A DNA stretch of 64,000 bases from Cepaea nemoralis. Lineage: Eukaryota; Mollusca; Gastropoda; Stylommatophora; Helicidae. Below, in pieces: positions 11,726-22,314 of this stretch (its first letter is position 1; every line of letters begins with the position of its first letter). Location of the stretch: the NCBI GenBank assembly GCA_014155875.1, contig JACEFZ010014441.1:392501-456500 (forward strand), in the 5' to 3' direction. The translations under genes were made by a program, and so were the position numbers. The notes below the pieces were generated by a model, which saw only the letters and a program-made list of their open reading frames with translations, made no database searches and was not told the DNA's origin.

Positions 11726-12254
11726 ACAGCGACTGCAAGTTGAAGGCATAGTAACAAAAGAAGAAAACTATCTAAGGATTTAAAACAACGTTTTCCCGAA
11801 GTGAATTTAATAAGGAAGACACAGACAATAGATTGTACTTTTATTGCCTGACATATTTCAGTGCATCACTTCAGGTACTGCAGAAATCACATAACATAAA
11901 CTAAAGCAATAGGATAAATCTTTCACGGTGAAATATACAACAGACATATTGACATATTGACACAGCAATTAAACTGCCTGCCGCAGTAATATTAAATTGA
12001 CTATCATTTCTTTTTGTTTGCACAAAGATGGCTTTTGTCAGTGAATGGGAATTATCTCTGCCAGCTTTACCTTGTTACCACTTTGCGTGTTAAACAACGC
12101 ACGAAACTCATCGTCCCTATCAATCACGTGACAGGATTAAAAAGAAATATGCCTTTCAATCGATGACGTAGGAGATATGCAGTGTTTATCTAAGGGTTGT
12201 CCAACCTTGTTTGAGGTGGGGTTCCAGTTTGTGTCTGAGAGAATGAATCCAAAG
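11726..12254. other. No recognised feature
   Basis: No motifs, ends or repeats recognised. Confidence 0.4.
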
Positions 12255-13003
12255 TGTTTACAGTAAGTATGTTACAGGGACATTCAGCATCCACATCTTG
12301 TGATATTTACAGTAAGTATTTTACAGGGACATTCAGCATCCACATCTTGTGATGTTTACAGTAAGTATGTTACAGGGACATTCTGCATCCACATCTTGTG
12401 ATATTTACAGTAAGTATGTTACAGGGACATTCAGCATTCACATCTTGTGATGTTTACAGTAAGTATGTTAAAGGGACATTCAGCATTCACATCTTGTGAT
12501 ATTTACAGTAAGTATGTTACAGGGACATTCAGCATCCACATCTTGTGATGTTTACAGTATGTTACAGGGACATTCAGCATCCACATCTTGTGATGTTTAC
12601 ACTAAGTATGTTACAGGGACATTCAGCTTTCACATCTTGTGATATTTACAGTAAGTATTTTACAGGGACATTCAGCATCCACATCTTGTGATGTATACAG
12701 TAACTGTGTTTCAGGGACATTCAGCATTCACATCTTGTGATGTTTACAGTAAGTATGTTACAGGGACATTCAGCATTCACATCTTGTGATGTTTACAGTA
12801 AGTATGTTACAGGGACATTCAGCATCCACATCTTGTGATATTTACGGCAAGTATGTTACAGGGACATTCAGCATCCACATCTTGTGATATTTACAGGAAG
12901 TATGTTACAGGGACATTCAGCATCCACATCTTGTGATATTTACAGTACGTAAGTTACAGGGACATTCAGCATTCACATCTTGTGATGTTTACAGTAAGTG
13001 GGT
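12255..13003. repeat. Minisatellite, 49-bp unit, about 15 copies
   Basis: Each unit reads TTTACAGTAAGTATG, then TTACAGGGACATTCAGCAT, then CCACATCTTGTGAT. Copies differ mainly at a few positions (ATATT or ATGTT, CATCC or CATTC). One unit lacks a few bases near 12555. The period is not a multiple of three and no frame stays open. Confidence 0.95.
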
Positions 13004-13004
13004 T

Positions 13005-13255
13005 GGAGGGAATAAGAAAGAGACAAACAGCTTTTTTTTTTTTTGGTCATGTTATGAAAAGAGAGGCGCTGGAGAACATCGTGATTGCTGGAAAGATGGA
13101 AGGGAACAGTGGCAGACCATGAGAAATGATGCTGGATGGATTGAGACGATGGCATGAAGGAATATCAAAGACAGAGTTGATCCAGAACAACAAAGGCCGA
13201 GATCTGTGGAGAGCCATGAATGCCTACGCCAGCTGGCATGGCACTTGATGATGGT
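13005..13255 (+). pseudogene. LINE 3' fragment, family alpha
   Basis: Reads as a broken frame with LENIVIAGKMEG, MMLDGLRRWHEGIS and RDLWRAMNAYASWHGT, the C-terminus of LINE alpha. It starts immediately after the 49-bp array and contains a T-run at 13031-13043. It ends in GATGATGG, close to the tail of an opposing LINE at 13335. Confidence 0.8.
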
Positions 13256-13334
13256 AATGACAACCAAGTGTATCGCTCCTCGGACACCATTAGCCCTGTC
13301 TTCCCTTTCCTTGATGATACTCTATCTGTATTCA

Positions 13335-13640
13335 TTATCATCATGTGCCCTGCCGATAAGCGTGGGTGTTCATGGTTCGATATCTCACTCGATCACCAGA
13401 GTCGTGGATCAGCTCCGTGTTCTTGTCTCACCCATGCCTCGTAACCAAACCATCTAGATATGTATCTCTCTACCTTCCCCTTGCTCTTTTCACATCAGTC
13501 GTGTATCAGTTGTCAACAAGCTTTCTAGCTTATTTCTCCTGATAACGTGCTACACAAATTATCTATTCTCTGCTTCTAGTTTGTCAAATCAATTTACGGT
13601 TTTCATTTGCTCCTTGTGGGACTTGTTAATTGTAATATAA
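13335..13640 (-). pseudogene. LINE 3' fragment, family beta
   Basis: In reverse complement this matches the beta C-terminus seen best at 57.7-58.1 kb: the region encoding ELIHDSGD and the end before TGATGA. Several indels break it. The 3' end faces the alpha fragment at 13255, so the two copies are tail to tail. Confidence 0.75.
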
Positions 13641-14638
13641 TGTATTAGTACTACAAGATATGAAATGTAGGAAGCCCTCTCAAGTTAGTTGAGTTGAGAT
13701 GAGTAGTGACATCACAGCTCTCGAACATTACCATTCGCGTTCCGTCATCATCTTCAACAACTAGCGATGAGCCACAATACTTATTGTACCAATTGCAATC
13801 TGAGTGTGTGTCCATTTCTCCTTTTCTCGGAGTGCTAAGTTGCGGTTAGATCCTCTGGTCACTCACTCCAGCACCATTCACTCTAGGCAATGATAGTGTA
13901 CCTGTTGTTCAACAATATAAACACGTTTATTGTGCACCAATATCACAAATATTGGAAAGAACACTAAACAAGGATGCTGTCAGAATGCGAATCATACTGC
14001 ACAATAGATCACATCAGACTAGGAATTACCCATAACGGAATAGTCAGACTAACTTGAAGAGAAATGGGAGCGGGATTTTGGAACAACATACAAGAAAATT
14101 CCACACTTTGAGAGCAAAGCAAACTATCTGGAAATGTAAAGACCCGACACGACGATGATTACTAAACTCTTGAGCGGCAGGAACAAGTCATCATTCTCCA
14201 TCTGAGGACATGGCGTAACAAACTGAATAAATACATGTTTAAACTTCATCTCTTCTGCTTCGTCACTACTCAAGTTTGGACTAAGCACACACCCTATGGT
14301 TGACGTCTGCAGGGTTGCCATATATACAAGCAGCTGATACATAAACACTAGATGGATGAATCATCATTATGAAACGAGTGAAGTATGGGAATACACAGAA
14401 ACTCAAACACGTTGCTTGTGTTTATAACGAGAACTTACCAGAATGTGTAATTATGGAAAATCAAATTCACCAATATCACCTTCATAATTACCATCACTGT
14501 CAAGGTCACCAGTAAATCAATACATAATACATCATCGTGACAATCATGATAATTAGCATTATAATCATTGTCTCAATCACCTCCAATCATAAATGAATAT
14601 TTAAATTGCAATTATTTTCTTTTTCAACTCTCATCTAG
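13641..14638. other. No recognised feature; candidate intron upstream of 14639
   Basis: No element found. The last 30 bases are a pyrimidine-rich tract ending CTCATCTAG, which reads as a splice acceptor. Confidence 0.4.
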
Positions 14639-14918
14639 GTCACCCAACCTAAAACCCTGGAGATGGCCAGCCCAAGCAGTGGCTCCAAAGATAACTTAAT
14701 TATAGGCTCGCCACTGTCCCCACCTTACCGGGGACAAGAAAACCCAGTCTTCAACATAGACCCGATCCCCTTATTCTGTACCCCCTCGTCCGCTGACCAG
14801 GGGATACGCCCCTGCTTTGACATTCCATTTCGTGTACTGCCTCCCATCAGAAGGGGAAGCTACTTCTCCTTTCTGCCGAGGCAAAATAAACTTAGCTTGG
14901 TAGTTCCGTCCCTTGCAG
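14639..14918 (+). CDS. Candidate internal exon of an unrecognised host gene
   Basis: This 280-nt stretch is open in one frame from its first base (begins VTQPKTLEMASPSSG, ends VVPSLA plus one base). It is bounded by strong splice signals: upstream TTTTCAACTCTCATCTAG and downstream CTTGCAG followed by GTAAGTAAA. It would enter in phase 0 and leave in phase 1. The product is rich in Pro and Ser (SPLSPPYRGQENPVF, DIPFRVLPPIRRGSYF) with no transmembrane segment or known domain that I recognise. Unlike most open frames here it is not repetitive and not LINE-derived. I do not know the family. An internal Met (14663) could also be a start, but the splice signals favour an internal exon. Neighbouring exons are not identified. 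Confidence 0.5.
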
Positions 14919-15068
14919 GTAAGTAAATTTGATTGTTGATAGTTTGATGTACATGTTGGTGTCTTTGGCATGAAGTTGGTGTGTTGCTGTATGTGTTCTT
15001 GCGTTATGCGATGCATGTTGCCTTGTTGCTAGATTCATTGGAGGCACAGGCGATGTTATTCTCTAAAG

Positions 15069-15487
15069 CAGTGGTTCTCAACCTTTTTTTGGCCCACGCA
15101 CCCCTTCATCATATTTTCAGAACGTCATCCCCGCCCCCTTTTCGTATTTCCTCCCTATAAATCCCCCTCTCCTACACTGTATAAGTAAAAATGGAAGCTA
15201 AATTTAATAGCACATACTAGAACAAGTCTAGACATCTACATAAAACGTGATTTATGGGTCTACTTACGTTATAAAACGAATTTCAGAAGTGCGAGAAGTA
15301 CAGAACTGTAAAGTATGGAGGGGGAAACAATATCAAGTAATCGTTTCTTGTATTAACGCGATCTTGAAATAATCCTAATCCCCCCCCACCCCCCCCCACC
15401 CCACACACCCCTCCCCCCCCCCCCCACCCCGCTGGAAACCCTAAAATTTCCCTCTGGTGGGAATTCCCAATCGGTTGACAACCACTG
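15069..15487. mobile_element. Non-autonomous hAT transposon with C-rich core
   Basis: The left end CAGTGGTTCTCAACC and right end GGTTGACAACCACTG are inverted repeats with one mismatch in 15. Both sides carry the perfect 8-bp duplication CTCTAAAG (15061-15068 and 15488-15495). This is a textbook hAT insertion, and the terminal sequence is of the kind common in animal hAT elements. The interior has no transposase frame and includes a C-rich run at 15380-15430. Confidence 0.95.
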
Positions 15488-15689
15488 CTCTAAAGGAAGA
15501 GAGGCTGATAAATTTAAAGATGTGTTACAGGACCATTTATCAAAGCTAAACTAAAAGACATGAAGTTTCAGGAACAATTCTAAGGACACAGTGGAACAGA
15601 GAAATTGGGGGCAGGGGGTAAATATTAGATAAGGGAGGCAGAGGAGAGAAGGTAAAGATGTAATAATATGGGGAAAGAAATACATGTTA

Positions 15690-16275
15690 ATGAGGACAAA
15701 TTGGACGGCGATTGACAACTTTGAATATCTTGGGTGATTAATTACTTAAACGTTGACACAATGACAGAAATTAATAGACGAATATATATTACTCCTCAAA
15801 AACTAAAACAACTAAATAAATTGTGGACGCGGGATGGATAGACCTACAAACATGAGACCTGGACACTTACTAAACAAGCTGAACAGCGCATAAATGCCTT
15901 TGAATATGCATTTTATAGACGAGTTCTAATAATATGTTGGATATAGAAAAGAATAAATGCACCCGTACGACAAGTTCTGAATACTGAAGAAGGTTGGCTA
16001 CTAAAGACGATAAAACAAAGCAAATTGAAATATTATGGTCACTTGAAACGTCATGATAGTTTGGAGAGAACTTGGAGGGGTATAAGCCAGGAAAGAGGGG
16101 AAGAGGAAGGCCAAAGAGAAGATGGTTGCAGAGTATGGCAGATTATCTTCTGATGGGTGTATCGGACGTGGGGCATCTTCCTTATGACAGAGAAGTATTC
16201 CGGAAGGTTGTTATGGTAACGAGGTTCTGATAAAGATATACAACTGAATGAATGAATGAATGAATGAATTGCATG
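15690..16275 (+). pseudogene. 5'-truncated RTE-like LINE copy (family zeta)
   Basis: Aligns by eye with 50400-50968 of the large LINE: TTTGAATATCTTGGGT, CTTACTAAACAAGCTGAACA, AGACGAGTTCTAA and GGAAAGAGGGGAAGAGGAAG. An internal deletion removes the segment between the tyrosine-rich RT end and the connection region, and stops and frameshifts are frequent. Its value is that it keeps the true 3' end, TATACAACTGAATGAATGAA, with a GAAT-type tail that the 50.97-kb copy lacks. Confidence 0.85.
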
Positions 16276-16429
16276 AAACAGGTCGCCTTGTGTTATGTGT
16301 GTGCATGATATTGCTAACAGTCGTCTTGTGTTTCGACACGGAGTGTTGTTGCATGAAGTAGATGAAGACTTTGTTTGTCCTCGTGTTTGTGTTAGGGTTG
16401 CAAAGAATCTGTAGCCAAGAATAATTATC

Positions 16430-16590
16430 AGTCTCATCTCATCTTATATTATCTCATTTCATCGTGTTCCTCTTGTACCTTGCAGTGTCGAGGTGAATCA
16501 GAAACAGCGGAATAGTGCCCGTTTATGGGGTTTATATATTGAGATATCCACAGACTCTGTAGCCTAGTTATGAGGCAGAACCATTTCACT
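16430..16590 (-). pseudogene. LINE delta 3' fragment
   Basis: Shares TGTACCTTGCAGTGTCGAGG, AACAGCGG and GTTTATGGGGTTTATATATT with copies at 35.99 and 60.03 kb. The tail is the ATCTC-rich stretch at 16432-16465. Only the 3' terminal region is present. Confidence 0.7.
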
Positions 16591-16603
16591 CGCTGTCGCG
16601 CTG

Positions 16604-16604
16604 G

Positions 16605-16653
<49 letters not shown>

Positions 16654-16673
16654 TGTGTGTGTCTGTGTGTGGT
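16604..16673. repeat. (GT)n microsatellite
   Basis: GT dinucleotide run with two interruptions. Confidence 0.97.
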
Positions 16674-17405
16674 ACGGAGAGGGGTGTTTATGTGTTTTCT
16701 TTTAATGTCTCATCATTTGTTTCCTTTATCCGTTTTTGATATTTTTTGAATAGTATTTTTCCATTAGAATTCTTTGCATTGGTATTCTTTGCATCAATAT
16801 ATTTGTGTATTGGTATACTTTGCAAAGTATTTCATGCTAATCAAATCATTTAATTATTGCTATAAATATTCACGTAGATTTTTGGCTTGAATATGTCTTA
16901 GCTAGATTCGCTTTTCAAACAATTCAAAACCAGATTTAATTCAAGTATACAAATGTATTCCTTGTCAGGGGAGACAATCTCTTTTTCCTATGTCAGTTTT
17001 ATAAAACCTGGTTGTATCCCCTAGAATTATACTTACGCGAAAGGTTCGTATTTGTTATTAATTTTTTTTTTCTCTCTTCCCTTCTCTTCCTCCGCCTCCT
17101 ACCCCCCCCCCCCTTTTTTTTTTTACACACACGTACACTCATATGCTTAGTGTTATTTCCAAATAAATGTGTTTGCATTTATTTAATGAAAGCGGTTAAA
17201 GAGTTCGACTAATGCTCTGAAGGTACACGGTCCGCTTCCCAGTGTAGTGCCTCGAATGTTCCCAATTATTATTCCAATCTAACGATATCACATGTCCCCC
17301 TGATCTCGTACGTAGTGAGATCTCACACTCAGGTATTCTCGGATGAGGTAAGAAAAGCAGTAGGTTCCCACAGTGGACATTAGTAATTTCCGGCTGCTGG
17401 AAATC
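16674..17405. other. No recognised feature
   Basis: AT-rich sequence with a pyrimidine tract and C/T homopolymers at 17070-17125. No element ends or protein motifs. Confidence 0.4.
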
Positions 17406-20400
17406 GCAAATAGTAGACTAGTTAGGCCACTCTCCTGTCACAATTCTTAGGCAAATAGTAGACTAGTTAGGCCACTCTCCTGTCACAATTCTTGGGCAAA
17501 TAGTAGACTAGTTAGGCCACTCTCCTGTCACAATTCTTGGGCAAATAGTAGACTAGTTAGGCCACTCTCCTGTCACAATTCTTGGGCAAATAGTAGACTA
17601 GTTAGTCCACTCTCCTGTCACAATTCTTGGGCAAATAGTAGACTAGTTAGTCCACTCTCCTGTCACAATTCTTAGGCAAATAGTAGACTAGTTAGGCCAC
17701 TCTCCTGTCACAATTCTTGGGCAAATAGTAGACTAGTTAGGCCACTCTCCTGTCACAATTCTTAGGCAAATAGTAGACTAGTTAGTCCACTCTCCTGTCA
17801 CAATTCTTGGGCAAATAGTAGACTAGTTAGGCCACTCTCCTGTCACAATTCTTAGGCAAATAGTAGACTAGTTAGGCCACTCTCCTGTCACAATTCTTAG
17901 GCAAATAGTAGACTAGTTAGGCCACTCTCCTGTCACAATTCTTGGGCAAATAGTAGACTAGTTAGGCCACTCTCCTGTCACAATTCTTGGGCAAATAGTA
18001 GACTAGTTAGGCCACTCTCCTGTCACAATTCTTGGGCAAATAGTAGACTAGTTAGGCCACTCTCCTGTCACAATTCTTGGGCAAATAGTAGACTAGTTAG
18101 TCCACTCTCCTGTCACAATTCTTAGGCAAATAGTAGACTAGTTAGGCCACTCTCCTGTCACAATTCTTAGGCAAATAGTAGACTAGTTAGGCCACTCTCC
18201 TGTCACAATTCTTAGGCAAATAGTAGACTAGTTAGGCCACTCTCCTGTCACAATTCTTAGGCAAATAGTAGACTAGTTAGGCCACTCTCCTGTCACAATT
18301 CTTAGGCAAATAGTAGACTAGTTAGGCCACTCTCCTGTCACAATTCTTAGGGCAAATAGTAGACTAGTTAGGCCACTCTCCTGTCACAATTCTTAGGGCA
18401 AATAGTAGACTAGTTAGGCCACTCTCCTGTCACAATTCTTGGGCAAATAGTAGACTAGTTAGGCCACTCTCCTGTCACAATTCTTGGGCAAATAGTAGAC
18501 TAGTTAGGCCACTCTCCTGTCACAATTCTTGGGCAAATAGTAGACTAGTTAGGCCACTCTCCTGTCACAATTCTTGGGCAAATAGTAGACTAGTTAGGCC
18601 ACTCTCCTGTCACAATTCTTAGGCAAATAGTAGACTAGTTAGGCCACTCTCCTGTCACAATTCTTAGGCAAATAGTAGACTAGTTAGGCCACTCTCCTGT
18701 CACAATTCTTGGGCAAATAGTAGACTAGTTAGTCCACTCTCCTGTCACAATTCTTGGGCAAATAGTAGACTAGTTAGGCCACTCTCCTGTCACAATTCTT
18801 AGGCAAATAGTAGACTAGTTAGGCCACTCTCCTGTCACAATTCTTAGGCAAATAGTAGACTAGTTAGGCCACTCTCCTGTCACAATTCTTAGGCAAATAG
18901 TAGACTAGTTAGGCAACTCTCCTGTCACAATTCTTAGGCAAATAGTAGTCTAGTTAGGCCACTCTCCTGTCACAATTCTTAGGCAAATAGTAGACTAGTT
19001 AGTCCACTCTCCTGTCACAATTCTTAGGCAAATAGTAGACTAGTTAGGCCACTCTCCTGTCACAATTCTTAGGCAAATAGTAGACTAGTTAGGCCACTCT
19101 CCTGTCACAATTCTTAGGCAAATAGTAGACTAGTTAGGCCACTCTCCTGTCACAATTCTTAGGCAAATAGTAGACTAGTTAGGCCACTCTCCTGTCACAA
19201 TTCTTAGGCAAATAGTAGACTAGTTAGGTCACTCTCCTGTCACAATTCTTAGGCAAATAGTAGACTAGTTAGGCCACTCTCCTGTCACAATTCTTGGGCA
19301 AATAGTAGACTAGTTAGGCCACTCTCCTGTCACAATTCTTGGGCAAATAGTAGACTAGTTAAGCCACTCTCCTGTCACAATTGTTAGGCAAATAGTAGAC
19401 TAGTTAGGCCACTCTCCTGTCACAATTCTTAGGCAAATAGTAGACTAGTTAGGCCACTCTCCTGTCACAATTCTTAGGCAAATAGTAGACTAGTTAGGCC
19501 ACTCTCCTGTCACAATTCTTAGGAAAATAGTAGACTAGTTAGGCCACTCTCCTGTCACAATTCTTAGGCAAATAGTAGACTAGTTAGGCCACTCTCCTGT
19601 CACAATTCTTAGGCAAATAGTAGACTAGTTAGGCCACTCTCCTGTCACAATTCTTAGGCAAATAGTAGACTAGTTAGGCCACTCTCATGTCACAATTCTT
19701 AGGCAAATAGTAGACTAGTTAGGCCACTCTCCTGTCACAATTCTTAGGCAAATAGTAGACTAGTTAGGCCACTCTCCTGTCACAATTCTTAGGCAAATAG
19801 TAGACTAGTTAGGCCACTCTCCTGTCACAATTCTTAGGCAAATAGTAGACTAGTTAGGTCACTCTCCTGTCACAATTCTTAGGCAAATAGTAGACTAGTT
19901 AGGCCCACTCTCCTGTCACAATTCTTAGGCAAACAGTAGACTAGTTAGGCCACTCTCCTGTCACAATTCTTAGGCAAATAGTAGACTAGTTAGGTCACTC
20001 TCCTGTCACAATTCTTAGGCAAATAGTAGACTAGTTAGGCCACTCTCCTGTCACAATTCTTAGGCAAACAGTAGACTAGTTAGGCCACTCTCCTGTCACA
20101 ATTCTTAGGCAAACAGTAGAATAGTTAGGCTACTCTCCTGTCACAATTCTTAGGCAAATAGTAGACTAGTTAGGCCACTCTCCTGTCACAATTCTTAGGC
20201 AAACAGTAGACTAGTTAGGCCACTCTCCTGTCACAATTCTTAGGCAAATAGTAGACTAGTTAGGCCACTCTCCTGTCACAATTCTTAGGCAAATAGTAGA
20301 CTAGTTAGGCCACTCTCCTGTCACAATTCTTAGGCAAATAGTAGACTAGTTAGGCCACTCTCCTGTCACAATTCTTAGGCAAATAGTAGACTAGTTAGGC

Positions 20401-21417
20401 CACTCTCCTGTCACAATTCTTAGGCAAATAGTAGACTAGTTAGGCCACTCTCCTGTCACAATTCTTAGGCAAATAGTAGACTAGTTAGGCCACTCTCCTG
20501 TCACAATTCTTAGGCAAATAGTAGACTAGTTAGGCCACTCTCCTGTCACAATTCTTAGGCAAATAGTAGACTAGTTAGGCCACTCTCCTGTCACAATTCT
20601 TAGGCAAATAGTAGACTAGTTAGGCCACTCTCCTGTCACAATTCTTAGGCAAATAGTAGACTAGTTAGGCCACTCTCCTGTCACAATTCTTAGGCAAATA
20701 GTAGACTAGTTAGGCCACTCTCCTGTCACAATTCTTAGGCAAATAGTAGACTAGTTAGGTCACTCTCCTGTCACAATTCTTAGGCAAATAGTAGACTAGT
20801 TAGGCCACTCTCCTGTCACAATTCTTAGGCAAACAGTAGACTAGTTAGGCCACTCTCCTGTCACAATTCTTAGGCAAATAGTAGACTAGTTAGGCCACTC
20901 TCCTGTCACAATTCTTAGGCAAATAGTAGACTAGTTAGGTCACTCTCCTGTCACAATTCTTAGGCAAATAGTAGACTAGTTAGGCCACTCGCCTGTCACA
21001 ATTCTTAGGCAAATAGTAGACTAGTTAGGTCACTCTCCTGTCACAATTCTTAGGCAAATAGTAGACTAGTTAGGCCACTCGCCTGTCACAATTCTTAGGC
21101 AAACAGTAGACTAGTTAGGCCACTCTCCTGTCACAATTCTTAGGCAAACAGTAGACTAGTTAGGCCACTCTCCTGTCACAATTCTTAGGCAAATAGTAGA
21201 CTAGTTAGGCCACTCTCCTGTCACAATTCTTAGGCAAATAGTAGACTAGTTAGGCCACTCTCCTGTCACAATTCTTAGCCAAATAGTAGACTAGTTAGGC
21301 CACTCTCCTGTCACAATTCTTAGGCAAATAGTAGACTAGTTAGGCCACTCTCCTGTCACAATTCTTAGGCAAATAGTAGACTAGTTAGGCCACTCTCCTG
21401 TCACAATTCTTAGGCAA
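17406..21417. repeat. Satellite array, 45-bp unit, about 89 copies
   Basis: Head-to-tail units read GCAAATAGTAGACTAGTTAG, then GCCACTCTCCTGTC, then ACAATTCTTAG. Units are very alike. Recurrent variants are CTTGGG for CTTAGG (mostly in the first third), AGTCCAC or AGGTCAC for AGGCCAC, and AAACAG for AAATAG (mostly after 19.9 kb). The common unit has stops in all forward frames, so it is not coding although 45 is a multiple of three. The array begins in unique sequence near 17400 and ends sharply at 21417. Confidence 0.98.
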
Positions 21418-21539
21418 GAAAACCCAACCACGGCTAAATAGAGCCAGTTACCGCGGATGAAATCGGTCTAGAGGAATGGAATCTGCTGAAGCAGGACACA
21501 CTGAGTTTTGAGGTGCAAGACTAGGTTGACGCGCACTGT

Positions 21540-21835
21540 CCCACCCCTCCCTGAAAGAGGAACGCAAAAAAGAACAACAGTCGCTTAAAGTCCCTTAGAA
21601 GTCGACAGGGTCGACTTCATTAAACCGGGTTTTACCCCATATGGCTCGGTCTCTTTCCGCAGCGCGGAAAGCGTCGCACAAAGCACAAACTCCGTAGCTC
21701 TAGCGACGACCCACAGGAGTCTCCGAAACATTTAACTCGTGAACCGAAAGACGCGGGCCGGAATCGAACCCACAACCTTCGGAGCCCGAAGTCAAACGGC
21801 TTGACCACTTCACCACGGAGACTCCCGTGAACACA
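21540..21835 (-). repeat. SINE C, tRNA-derived
   Basis: Read on the minus strand from about 21830: CTCCGTGGTGAAGTGGTCAA (A-box region), CTTCGGGCTCCGAAG (hairpin-like anticodon region) and GTGGGTTCGATTCCGG (B box). The acceptor ends do not pair, so this is a SINE head rather than a tRNA gene. The body continues to about 21540. Only one copy is seen in the window. Confidence 0.7.
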
Positions 21836-21934
21836 ATACATCAGGAGATCCGATTGGTCAATAAAGGTATGAGAAATATCAAATCCATCACATCATTACA
21901 ACCGATGAGACATGGGCGCATCACTTTCTTTTTT

Positions 21935-22145
21935 TTTTTTACCATATCCTTTACAGGACTTAGCTGTCAACACCAGCATCTTTCAGTTGCATGTTGATCT
22001 CTTGGCAAGATTACGCTCAGTAGTTTGCCATTGCTTTCTGAGCGGCCGGCTCAGTATCCCGCAAGTCACGAGCGGGGGTCGAACCGCCTCAGCTCTCGCT
22101 CCGCTACGAGACTCTGCGTGAAAAACGGGATTACAGAGAGACAGT
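21935..22145 (-). repeat. SINE D copy
   Basis: On the minus strand: a tRNA-like head with B box GGTTCGACCCC, then the shared core AAAGCAATGGCAAACTACT and CTTGCCAAGA, then the tail GATGCTGGTGTTGACAGC and GTCCTGTAAAGGATATGG. It ends in a T-run on the plus strand (21930-21941). Confidence 0.8.
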
Positions 22146-22314
22146 GTTGTAACCCCACAGCACTACAAACCTGCAACAACAAAAAAACACAGATCGTTGA
22201 GGCAACGGGAACATTCAGGGCCGCTGCCACTCAATAAATTTTGAACAGCTCTTTCAGGCAGCTGATAACAGACATACACAGGCAACTGATACATACACAG
22301 GCAAGTGATAAATA

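Noticed and set aside
14030..14130. CR1-like LINE C-terminus (frame with GAGFWNNIQEN)
   Set aside because: Only one short word resembles the family and the flanks do not; not enough to call.
17406..21417. Regular 45-bp direct repeats that might suggest a CRISPR array
   Set aside because: There are no variable spacers between repeats, units abut directly, and the surroundings are eukaryotic. Satellite DNA fits.
21715..21835. tRNA gene on the minus strand
   Set aside because: A and B boxes are present, but the acceptor arms do not pair and the anticodon stem is poor; it fits a SINE head.
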